Of a stretch of DNA of 11,050 nucleotides, positions 1-6,542 are shown in pieces. The notes under the pieces are model-generated. The model was not told where the DNA came from. It did not search any database and was given only the letters and a program-made list of their open reading frames with translations. The DNA lies in the NCBI GenBank assembly GCA_034433995.1, contig DAOTZU010000236.1, forward strand, positions 1 to 11,050, written 5' to 3'. Source of the stretch: DAOTZU01 sp034433995 (GTDB taxonomy: Bacteria; Chloroflexota; Anaerolineae; UBA1429). Both the position numbers and the translations under genes were made by a program. How positions within the stretch are numbered: position 1 is the stretch's first letter; each line of letters opens with the position of its first letter.

Positions 1-1784
1 AGGCCAAGCGCGCGGGGTTCAGCGATCACCTTCTGGGGCGGTTGCTCTCGCCAGAGGTGGACGAGCTGGCCGTGCGGGCGCGGCGCAAGGAGCTGGGGAT
101 TCTGCCCGTCTTTTCCCGGGTGGATACCTGCGCCGCCGAGTTCCCGGCCTATACACCCTATCTCTACAGCAACTATGAATCGGTGTGCGAGGCCAACCCC
201 ACCGACCGCAAAAAGATCGTCATCCTGGGCAGCGGCCCCAACCGCATCGGCCAAGGGATCGAGTTCGATTATTGCTGCACCCAGGCCTCCTTCGCCTTTC
301 ACGATCTGGGCTACGAGACCATCATGGTCAACTGCAACCCCGAGACGGTCTCCACCGATTACGACGTGAGCGACCGGCTCTACTTTGAGCCGCTCACCCT
401 GGAGCACATTCTGAATATCTGCGATGTGGAAAAGCCCCTGGGCGTCATCGTGCAATTCGGCGGGCAGACGCCCCTCAAACTGGTGCGCAAATTGGCCAAG
501 GCCGGTGTGCCCATCCTGGGCACCGGGCCAGAGCCCATCGACCTGGCCGAGGACCGGGAGCGGTTCGGCGCGCTGATGCAACAGGTCGGCCTGCCCATGC
601 CCGAAAGCGGCAGCGCCCGCTCCGAGGAGGAAGCCTTTATCGTTGCCGAGCGCATCGGCTACCCGGTGGTGGTGCGCCCATCCTACGTGCTGGGTGGGCG
701 GGCCATGGCCATCGTCTATAACCGCCAGGATCTGGAACATTACATCCGCTCCGCCGTGCAAGTGGCGGAGGATACGCCCATCCTCATTGACCGCTTCCTG
801 GAAGATGCCTTTGAGATGGACGTGGATTGCGTGAGCGATGGCGAGGATGTGCGCATCGCCGCCATCATGGAGCAGATCGAGCTGGCCGGCGTCCACTCCG
901 GCGATAGCGCCTGCGTCATCCCCACGGTGATGGTCAGCGAGGAGGCCCTGGAGACCCTGCGCCGCTACACCCGCATCCTGGCCCGCGAGCTGCACACCGT
1001 GGGCTGCTTGAACGTGCAATACGCCATGAAGGATGGCGTGGTGTATGTATTGGAGGCCAACCCCCGCGCCTCGCGCACGGTGCCTTACGTGAGCAAGGCC
1101 ACGGGGATCTCGTGGGTACGGGTGGCCTGCCAGATCATCAGCGGCAAACGCTTGGCCGAGATGGATATCCCCGACGAGCCGCTTCTGGAGGGGCATTTCT
1201 GCAAAGAGGTGGTATTGCCCTTTATCAAATTCCCCAACGAGCCGGCCATCTTGGGGCCCGAGATGCGCAGCACCGGCGAGGTGATGGGCATGGACAAGAG
1301 TTTTGGCATGGCCTTTGCCAAGGCCCAGATGGCCGCCGGCAACGCTTTGCCCACCTCTGGCACCGTCTTTCTCAGTGTGAACGACCGCGACAAGCGCAAC
1401 CTATTGCCCATCGCCCAGGAGCTACACCGGATGGGCTTTGCCCTGCGCGCCACCGCCGGCACGGCGGCGTTCCTGCGCGCCCATGGGCTGCCGGTGGCCA
1501 CCGTCCTCAAGGTGAGCGAGGGGCGCCCCAACGGCGTGGATATGATCATCAACGGCGATATCGATCTGGTGATCAACACCCCCTTGGGGGGGCGTTCTTT
1601 CAGCGATGAGCACGCCTTGCGCCAGGCGGCCATCGCCCACGGCGTGCCGGTGCTCACCACCCTTTCCGCCGCCCACGCCGCCACCCAGGCCATCGCCGCC
1701 CTGCGCGCGGGCCGCTTGGAGGTCACCAGCCTGCAGGAACACTGGCGCAACCGGGTGAAGGTCCATGCCCGAAGCCAAACCTGA
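1..1784 (+). CDS. carB: Carbamoyl-phosphate synthase large subunit, C-terminal part (5' end outside window)
   Basis: Makes carbamoyl phosphate from bicarbonate, ATP and glutamine-derived ammonia for pyrimidine and arginine synthesis, together with the CarA amidotransferase. The reading frame is open from base 3, so the gene starts upstream; 593 residues are visible, roughly E. coli CarB 481-1073. Seen in order: the end of the oligomerisation domain (RVDTCAAEF), the second pre-ATP-grasp segment (GPNRIGQGIEFDYCC, near 235-280), the second ATP-grasp domain (VRPSYVLGGRAM near 670-705; EANPRASRTVPYVSKATG near 1050-1105) and the C-terminal MGS-like allosteric domain (from about 1350). Residues that contact UMP in the E. 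coli enzyme appear kept: Lys of NDRDK, both Thr of ATAGT, Lys of LKVSEG, and the INT motif. UMP inhibition is therefore plausible (inference). The stop lies inside the next gene, a 20-base overlap that suggests co-transcription and coupled translation. Confidence 0.97.
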   Translation, partial: AKRAGFSDHLLGRLLSPEVDELAVRARRKELGILPVFSRVDTCAAEFPAYTPYLYSNYESVCEANPTDRKKIVILGSGPNRIGQGIEFDYCCTQASFAFHDLGYETIMVNCNPETVSTDYDVSDRLYFEPLTLEHILNICDVEKPLGVIVQFGGQTPLKLVRKLAKAGVPILGTGPEPIDLAEDRERFGALMQQVGLPMPESGSARSEEEAFIVAERIGYPVVVRPSYVLGGRAMAIVYNRQDLEHYIRSAVQVAEDTPILIDRFLEDAFEMDVDCVSDGEDVRIAAIMEQIELAGVHSGDSACVIPTVMVSEEALETLRRYTRILARELHTVGCLNVQYAMKDGVVYVLEANPRASRTVPYVSKATGISWVRVACQIISGKRLAEMDIPDEPLLEGHFCKEVVLPFIKFPNEPAILGPEMRSTGEVMGMDKSFGMAFAKAQMAAGNALPTSGTVFLSVNDRDKRNLLPIAQELHRMGFALRATAGTAAFLRAHGLPVATVLKVSEGRPNGVDMIINGDIDLVINTPLGGRSFSDEHALRQAAIAHGVPVLTTLSAAHAATQAIAALRAGRLEVTSLQEHWRNRVKVHARSQT

Positions 1785-3306
1785 GACCCACCTCACTGTG
1801 GGCGAGATCTGGCAGCTCGCCCTGCCCGCCGGCGCCAAGGTGATCGCCGGCGAGGCGGGCCTCTGCCGGCGGGTGGAATGGGTCGCCGCGCTGCGAGCCA
1901 CCCTGCCCTTGTTCGGCGCGCTGGAAAAGGGCTACCTGGTCTTGGCGCGGTTGGACCTGGCCCAGCGCCTGGATAACCGGGTGACTCCCCGCTACCTGAT
2001 CGAGGAGCTGGAGCGCATCGAGGCCGCCGGTCTGGTGGTGGCTGCGCCCCTTGCCGCTGCAGATGTTGCCCTGGCCGATGCCCTCTTTTTCCCCGTGCTC
2101 TGTTTGCCGCCTGGGGCGGATCTGCGCCAGGTGGAGCGGGATATTTTGCGCACCTTGGTGGATGTGGAGGGACAGCTTGCCCTGCGGGAACGGGAGGTCC
2201 GTCAGCACTTGCAGCAATTATTGGCGCGCGGCGGGCTGCAAGCGGTGTTGACAGAGTTGGCCCAGGTGGCCGGTGGCGAGGCCAAGATTCTGGACCCGGG
2301 CCAAAAGGTGATCGCCACAAGCGCTCCAGGGGTGCGCCCGCAGGAACGCCCCACCGCCGCCTCCTCCCGCCCCGCCCAGATGGAGCTGCCCATCACCTTC
2401 GGCGGGCGTACCTTGGGCCGTTTGGTGGTACATCATAGCAAGCCGCGCTGCACCCCCCTGGAGCTGATCCATGCCCGTCAGGCGGCGGAGCTCTGCGGCG
2501 TAGAGATGTTGCAGGGTTTGGTGCGCCAAGAGACCGAGGAACGCCTGGGGATCGACCTGGTGGAACAGATCCTCCGCGGCGAGGATGAGGAGGCCTTGGC
2601 GGCCCGCTGCCAACGCCTGGGCTATGACATCTCCCCGGCCCGGCGCCACGTGGTCTTGGCCCTGGCCGCCCCCCGCGAGGATGCCCCCGGCGCTGCCTGC
2701 CGCGACCTGGCCCGCGATCTCCAATGGCTCGCCCAGCGCGATGAGGTCGGCACGCTCATCGTCTTCTACCGGCGGTACCTCCTGCTCTTGTGTTCTTTGG
2801 GCCCTGCTGTGGGGGAACAGCGCGCGCGTTTTTGGCTGCAAGAAGCTTTGGCCCAAGAATCTGCCGGCCGGTGCAGTGTGGGGGTCAGCCGGGTGTTGAT
2901 CGGGCTGGAGGGGTTGCGCCAGGCCATCCCCCAGGCGATGGATTCCTGGGAATTGGGCCAGCGCATCGGCGACCGACCCAGCCCCTATTTTTATGAGGAG
3001 TTGGGTCTCTATCGCCTTTTGGCCGGCCTGCGGGCGCGGGATGAGGTCAAACGTTTTTACCAAGAGACCTTGGAGCCCCTCGTCCGCTACGACCAGACCC
3101 ACAACACCGAGTTGGTACATACCTTGGAGATCTTTTTTGAACAGAACGCCAATGCCAGCCAGACCGCCAGGGCGCTGTACATCCATCGCAACACGCTCAA
3201 TTACCGATTGCAGCGTATCATGGAGATCACCGGGCTGGACCTCAACGATGCCGAGGTGCGCCTGGCCTTGCAGGTTGCGCTCAAGATCTATCATCTCACC
3301 GGTTAG
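1765..3306 (+). CDS. PucR/CdaR-family transcriptional regulator
   Basis: A 513-residue, probably cytoplasmic DNA-binding regulator. Residues 9-135 match the PucR N-terminal domain pattern (TVGEIWQL, VIAGEAGLCRRVEWV, then LFFPVLCLPPGADLRQVERDI). A short coiled stretch (136-155) and a GAF-like or degenerate middle (about 156-250) follow. Next is a CdaR GGDEF-like region (about 260-400). The C-terminal PucR helix-turn-helix is at about 448-508, with the characteristic FFEQNANASQTARALYIHRNT and NYRLQRIMEITG. Family members respond to small nitrogen or carbon metabolites; PucR of Bacillus controls purine catabolism. The effector here cannot be read from sequence. The start is ATG 1765, within the end of carB, after GGTGAAGG, which lies only about 3 bases away, so translation probably depends on coupling to carB. 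The position between carB and glnA suggests a role in nitrogen or glutamine control (inference). Confidence 0.9.
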   Translation: MPEAKPETHLTVGEIWQLALPAGAKVIAGEAGLCRRVEWVAALRATLPLFGALEKGYLVLARLDLAQRLDNRVTPRYLIEELERIEAAGLVVAAPLAAADVALADALFFPVLCLPPGADLRQVERDILRTLVDVEGQLALREREVRQHLQQLLARGGLQAVLTELAQVAGGEAKILDPGQKVIATSAPGVRPQERPTAASSRPAQMELPITFGGRTLGRLVVHHSKPRCTPLELIHARQAAELCGVEMLQGLVRQETEERLGIDLVEQILRGEDEEALAARCQRLGYDISPARRHVVLALAAPREDAPGAACRDLARDLQWLAQRDEVGTLIVFYRRYLLLLCSLGPAVGEQRARFWLQEALAQESAGRCSVGVSRVLIGLEGLRQAIPQAMDSWELGQRIGDRPSPYFYEELGLYRLLAGLRARDEVKRFYQETLEPLVRYDQTHNTELVHTLEIFFEQNANASQTARALYIHRNTLNYRLQRIMEITGLDLNDAEVRLALQVALKIYHLTG

Positions 3307-3316
3307 TTTGGGCAAG

Positions 3317-3349
3317 ATGCACAACAGAAGTTGGTTCTTTCTTGTGCAT
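3317..3349. promoter_or_regulatory. Perfect inverted repeat, candidate operator upstream of the first glnA
   Basis: ATGCACAA at 3317-3324 and its exact reverse complement TTGTGCAT at 3342-3349, with a 17-base spacer and arms 25 bases apart start to start. It begins ten bases after the regulator stop codon. Its centre (about 3333) falls near -60 relative to the start expected from the -10 at 3381-3386, a common place for an activator site. No T-run follows the right arm, so a terminator is less likely. The neighbouring PucR-type protein is the obvious candidate binder, but this is inference. Confidence 0.5.
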
Positions 3350-3368
3350 AGCAGAGGATATATTGCTC

Positions 3369-3386
3369 ACCACCGCGTGGTACAAT
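3369..3386 (+). promoter_or_regulatory. Extended -10 promoter of the first glnA, overlapped by a palindrome
   Basis: TGG followed by TACAAT (-10 hexamer at 3381-3386, TG at 3378-3379) forms an extended -10 element. No good -35 hexamer is seen at the usual spacing, which is tolerated by extended -10 promoters. A 13-base palindrome, ACCAC-CGC-GTGGT (3369-3381), runs into the -10, so a protein bound there would block polymerase. The expected transcript start is about 3393, giving an untranslated leader of about 80 bases. Confidence 0.5.
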
Positions 3387-3461
3387 GTCGCTTGAAGAGA
3401 GGGCGGATAACGCCTTACACGGGCGCTGGAGACTCGCGGTGGTCACAACCATCTTACGCAC

Positions 3462-3466
3462 AGGAG
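3462..3466 (+). promoter_or_regulatory. Ribosome binding site of the first glnA
   Basis: AGGAG, 8 bases before ATG 3475. It fixes the start there. The frame is open further upstream to an ATG at 3385, but that ATG lies inside the predicted -10 and the extra residues do not resemble glutamine synthetase. Confidence 0.8.
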
Positions 3467-3474
3467 TGACACAC

Positions 3475-4806
3475 ATGGTAGTGAACACCCCCGAGTCCAT
3501 CATGGCGATGGTCGCCGAGCGCAATGTGCGCTTTATCAACCTGCAGTTCAGCGATATCGTGGGCATGGTCAAAAGTGTGACCATGCCGGTGAGCCAGTTG
3601 CCCCGGCTATTGGAGGAGGGGATCTGGTTCGATGGTTCCTCCATCGAGGGGTTCGTGCGCATCAGCGAGAGCGACATGCTGCTCAAGCCCGACCTGAACA
3701 CCTTTGCCATCATCCCGTGGCAGAACGAGACCCACACCACGGCCCGGCTGATCTGCGACGTGTACACCACCGACGGTGAACGCTTCATCGGCGCGCCGCG
3801 GACGGCCCTGGCCCGGGTGATGGAGGAGGCGCAGGCCCTGGGCTATGAATACCGCACAGGCCCCGAACTAGAGTTCTTTTTGTTCGAGACCGACGAAAAG
3901 GGCCGCCCTCTACCCAAGGTGACCCACGACGAGGCGGGCTATTTCGACGCCACGGCGGATCGCGGCACCCTGGTGCGTGACGACATGATGAACGCCATGG
4001 AAGCTTTCGGCATCGAGGTGGAGGCGGGGCATCACGAATGCGCCCCCGGCCAGCACGAGATAGACTTTCACTATGGCAACGCCCTCACCAACGCCGACAA
4101 CACCATCACACTAAAGTTTGTCTTCAAGGCCATCGCGGCGCAGCACGGGCTCCACGCCACCTTTATGCCGAAACCGGTGACGGGCATCGCCGGCTCGGGG
4201 ATGCACGTGCACCAGAGCTTGGCCGATCTCCGCACGGGCAAGAACGCCTTTGCCGATCCGCAGGACCCCTACGGCCTGTCCAAGGTGGCCAAGCAGTTCC
4301 TGGCCGGCCAGCTCAAGCACGCGCGGGGGATGACGGCGGTATTGGCGCCGCTGGTCAATTCGTACAAGCGCTTGGTGCCGGGCTACGAGGCTCCGGTGTA
4401 CATCAGTTGGGCACGCATCAATCGGTCAGCGCTGATCCGGGTGCCCAGAGCCACCAATCCGGAGGGCACCCGTTTGGAGCTGCGCTGCCCTGATCCGAGC
4501 TGCAACCCTTATCTAGCCTTTGCTGTGATGTTAAAGTGTGGGCTGGATGGGATTATCAACGATCTGCCCTTGCCCAGCCCCACGGAGGAGAACCTGTTCG
4601 AATCCGCTTGGGCGCGCAAGAGCTTGGCGACCCTGCCCGGCTCGCTGAAAGAGGCCCTGGAAGAACTGGAGAAGGACACTGTGGTCCAAGAGGCGCTGGG
4701 GCCCCACATCTATGAGCGCTTTATGGAGGCCAAACTGCGCGAGTGGGATGCGTATCGGCTGGAAGTGACGCCCTGGGAATGGGAGCGCTATCTGGCCATC
4801 TTTTAG
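3475..4806 (+). CDS. glnA: Glutamine synthetase, class I-alpha type, not adenylylatable
   Basis: Makes glutamine from glutamate, ammonia and ATP; class I enzymes are cytoplasmic dodecamers. The 443-residue product is close in length to the B. subtilis enzyme. Seen: the beta-grasp domain with WFDGSSIEGF (Asp53 of the latch), metal and substrate ligands in GPELEFFLF (Glu131, Glu133), HHECAPGQHEIDF (Glu188, Glu195) and GSGMHVHQ (His244), then NSYKRLVPGYEAP with Arg299 and the flap Glu305. It lacks the roughly 25-residue insertion of class I-beta. Arg62, in GFVRI, matches the residue that mediates glutamine feedback inhibition in Bacillus GS. At the place of the adenylylation tyrosine it reads ENLFESAW, with Phe375, so GlnE should not modify it. 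It has its own promoter region and lies downstream of the PucR-type regulator. Symbol by family; a second, different glnA follows. Confidence 0.95.
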   Translation: MVVNTPESIMAMVAERNVRFINLQFSDIVGMVKSVTMPVSQLPRLLEEGIWFDGSSIEGFVRISESDMLLKPDLNTFAIIPWQNETHTTARLICDVYTTDGERFIGAPRTALARVMEEAQALGYEYRTGPELEFFLFETDEKGRPLPKVTHDEAGYFDATADRGTLVRDDMMNAMEAFGIEVEAGHHECAPGQHEIDFHYGNALTNADNTITLKFVFKAIAAQHGLHATFMPKPVTGIAGSGMHVHQSLADLRTGKNAFADPQDPYGLSKVAKQFLAGQLKHARGMTAVLAPLVNSYKRLVPGYEAPVYISWARINRSALIRVPRATNPEGTRLELRCPDPSCNPYLAFAVMLKCGLDGIINDLPLPSPTEENLFESAWARKSLATLPGSLKEALEELEKDTVVQEALGPHIYERFMEAKLREWDAYRLEVTPWEWERYLAIF

Positions 4807-4854
4807 CCCTCCTCTGGGGATGAGTGCATCGCCTGGTGCTTCGCTGGTGAGACC

Positions 4855-4903
4855 TGGCCGCCATCTTCAGGCCCGATGGCCCACACGAGGGCATCCAATT
4901 TTC
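4855..4903 (+). terminator. Weak terminator hairpin with a competing upstream hairpin
   Basis: In the 165-base gap between the two synthetases. GAT-G-GCCC (4875-4882) can pair with GGGCATC (4889-4895), with one bulged G and a 6-base loop, and is followed by CAATTTTC; this is a weak intrinsic-terminator shape. The same GATGGC and the next CCA (4875-4883) can instead pair upstream with TGG and GCCATC (4855-4857 and 4860-4865). The two folds exclude each other. The rest of the gap holds no gene and no convincing promoter; TAGATT at 4935-4940 is a poor -10 candidate. Confidence 0.25.
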
Positions 4904-4955
4904 GCTCCGTTCCACCAAAGAAGCTGGCGGCAGATAGATTACATCAGGAAGCAAG

Positions 4956-4962
4956 AAAGGAG
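4956..4962 (+). promoter_or_regulatory. Ribosome binding site of the second glnA
   Basis: AAAGGAG, 9 bases before ATG 4972. It sets the start there and rules out the longer open frame from 4876, whose extra residues are not glutamine synthetase-like. Confidence 0.85.
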
Positions 4963-4971
4963 TCATTCATC

Positions 4972-6384
4972 ATGAAAACGGTAGCAGACGTGCTCAAAAT
5001 GGGCAAAGAGGTGCAGATGGTAGATCTGCGCTTCACCGACCTGCCGGGCATTTGGCAGCATTTCACCATCCCGGCCCGGGAGCTCACCGCCGAGCTGTTC
5101 GAGGAGGGCATCGGCTTTGACGGCTCGTCCATCCGTGGGTTCAAGGAGATCCACGAATCGGACATGCTGTTGATGCTGGATCCGACGACGGCTTTCCTGG
5201 ATCCCGTATTCCAAGTGCCCACCTTGTCCATCATTTGCGATGTCTATGATCCGGTGACGCGCCAGCCCTACAGCCGCGATCCGCGTTACATCGCCCGCAA
5301 GGCCGAGGTTTACCTGAAACAGACCGGCCTGGCCGATACGAGCTACTGGGGGCCGGAGGCCGAGTTCTTTATTTTCAACGATGTGCGCTATGGCACCAGC
5401 ACCAACGAGTCATTCTACGCGGTGGATAGCGTCGAGGGCTGGTGGAATAGCGGCAAAGCAGAAAAACCCAATCTCGGCGGGCAGATCCCACCCAAACGGG
5501 GATACTTCCCCGTGCCCCCCACGGATACCTTACAGGACGTGCGCAGCAAGATGGTCTTGGCCTTGGAGGCCGCCGGCGTGCCCATCGAGGTGCACCATCA
5601 TGAGGTGGCCACCGCCGGCCAGGCGGAGATCGACATGCGCTTCAACTCCCTGGTGCGCATGGCGGATAATGTCATGATCTACAAGTATATCGTCAAGAAT
5701 GTGGCCCGCATGAACAACCTCACGGCCACCTTCATGCCCAAGCCCCTCTTTGGCGATAACGGCAGCGGGATGCACGTTCACCAGAGCCTGTGGAAGGGCG
5801 AGAAGAACCTCTTTTTCGACGAGGCCGGCTATGCCCAGCTTTCGGATTTTGCCAAGTATTACATCGGGGGCTTGTTAAAGCACGCGCCGGCCCTCTTGGC
5901 CCTGGTGGCGCCCACCACCAACTCGTATCGCCGGCTGGTGCCCGGCTTTGAGGCGCCGGTGATGCTGGCCTACTCCCAGCGCAACCGTTCGGCGGCCTGC
6001 CGCATCCCGGTCTATTCCAAAAGCCCCAAGGCCAAGCGGGTCGAGTTCCGTCCGCCCGATCCGAGCTGCAACCCCTATCTGGCCTTTGCGGCCATGCTCA
6101 TGGCCGGGCTGGATGGCGTGCAGAACCGCATAGACCCCGGCGAGCCCATGGATAAGGACCTCTACGCCCTGCCGCCGGAGGAGATCAAGCAGATCAAGCA
6201 GGTGCCGGGATCCTTGGCCGATGTGCTCAACGCCCTGGAGGCCGACCACGAGTTCCTGCTCAAGGGCGACGTCTTTACGCCGGACGTCCTGGAGGCATGG
6301 ATCGCCTACAAGCGCGAGGTGGAGGCCGACCCGGTGCGGCTGCGCCCCCATCCCTACGAGTTCACCCTGTATTATGACGTTTAG
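4972..6384 (+). CDS. glnA: Glutamine synthetase, class I-beta, with adenylylation tyrosine
   Basis: A 470-residue glutamine synthetase close to the enterobacterial type. Seen: FDGSSIRGFKEIHESDM (Asp50), GPEAEFFIF (Glu129, Glu131), the class I-beta insertion (VRYGTSTNESFYAVDSVEG and RGYFPVPPTDTLQDVRSKM), HHHEVATAGQAEIDMRFN (Glu211, Glu219), GDNGSGMHVHQS (His268), and NSYRRLVPGFEAPV with Arg321 and flap Glu327. Tyr398 (codon 6163-6165) in KDLYALPPEE corresponds to the E. coli tyrosine that receives AMP from GlnE. In the known system AMP addition lowers activity when nitrogen is plentiful. A glnE gene follows directly on the same strand, so this protein is very likely its substrate (inference). 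A strong hairpin 18 bases after the stop separates the two transcripts. The gene is quite different from the upstream glnA, so the pair is not a recent duplication. Confidence 0.97.
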   Translation: MKTVADVLKMGKEVQMVDLRFTDLPGIWQHFTIPARELTAELFEEGIGFDGSSIRGFKEIHESDMLLMLDPTTAFLDPVFQVPTLSIICDVYDPVTRQPYSRDPRYIARKAEVYLKQTGLADTSYWGPEAEFFIFNDVRYGTSTNESFYAVDSVEGWWNSGKAEKPNLGGQIPPKRGYFPVPPTDTLQDVRSKMVLALEAAGVPIEVHHHEVATAGQAEIDMRFNSLVRMADNVMIYKYIVKNVARMNNLTATFMPKPLFGDNGSGMHVHQSLWKGEKNLFFDEAGYAQLSDFAKYYIGGLLKHAPALLALVAPTTNSYRRLVPGFEAPVMLAYSQRNRSAACRIPVYSKSPKAKRVEFRPPDPSCNPYLAFAAMLMAGLDGVQNRIDPGEPMDKDLYALPPEEIKQIKQVPGSLADVLNALEADHEFLLKGDVFTPDVLEAWIAYKREVEADPVRLRPHPYEFTLYYDV

Positions 6385-6402
6385 CGCCCACGCTGGCCGC
6401 GC

Positions 6403-6444
6403 CGAGACCCGACAGATCTTGCCAGACCTGTCGGGTCTCGTTTC
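6403..6444 (+). terminator. Strong hairpin after the second glnA, possibly also a dispersed palindromic repeat
   Basis: CGAGACCCGACAG (6403-6415) pairs perfectly with CTGTCGGGTCTCG (6428-6440). Inside, TCT pairs with AGA after one A/C mismatch, leaving a TGCC loop, so the stem reaches about 17 positions. TTTC follows, a short tail for an intrinsic terminator. It lies between the glnA stop and the glnE promoter and probably ends the glnA message. The near-perfect long palindrome is also the shape of REP-like or small mobile repeats in bacterial genomes. Confidence 0.75.
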
Positions 6445-6471
6445 ATCTCGGCCAACATGCTGGCGCACCGT

Positions 6472-6500
6472 TTGACGGCCTGCCGGCTGTGGCGCATACT
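6472..6500 (+). promoter_or_regulatory. Sigma70-like promoter of glnE
   Basis: TTGACG (6472-6477, five of six consensus bases) and CATACT (6495-6500, four of six) with the ideal 17-base spacing, just after the terminator hairpin. Transcription would start near 6507, between the two possible GTG starts of glnE, which favours the downstream one. Confidence 0.5.
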
Positions 6501-6527
6501 GAAGATACAAACTCCGACGGAAACAGC

Positions 6528-6533
6528 GAAGGA
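6528..6533 (+). promoter_or_regulatory. Ribosome binding site that decides the glnE start
   Basis: GAAGGA, 9 bases before GTG 6543. The alternative in-frame GTG at 6489 has no comparable site, lies between the promoter hexamers, and would add 18 polar residues without resemblance to GlnE. Confidence 0.6.
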
Positions 6534-6542
6534 CCTCGCCAG

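Noticed and set aside
1577..1592. C-run and 7-G run in carB, possible slippage site or hairpin
   Set aside because: It encodes the conserved NTPLGG segment in the right frame, and a two-base loop is too small for a normal hairpin; nothing suggests programmed frameshifting.
2218..3324. 368-codon open frame on the minus strand opposite the PucR-type regulator
   Set aside because: The plus-strand protein matches a known family along its length; the antisense product resembles nothing and is explained by codon bias.
3317..3349. Inverted repeat as terminator of the regulator gene
   Set aside because: The arms are AT-rich, the loop is 17 bases and no T-run follows, so an operator is the better reading.
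3385..3474. 30-residue N-terminal extension of the first glutamine synthetase
   Set aside because: ATG 3385 falls inside the -10 hexamer, the residues do not resemble the family, and a good ribosome binding site precedes ATG 3475.
4910..4940. TTCCAC-19-TAGATT as promoter of the second glnA
   Set aside because: Both hexamers match poorly and the spacing is long, so I do not call it a feature.
4876..4971. 32-residue N-terminal extension of the second glutamine synthetase
   Set aside because: There is a strong AAAGGAG before ATG 4972 and no family resemblance upstream of it.
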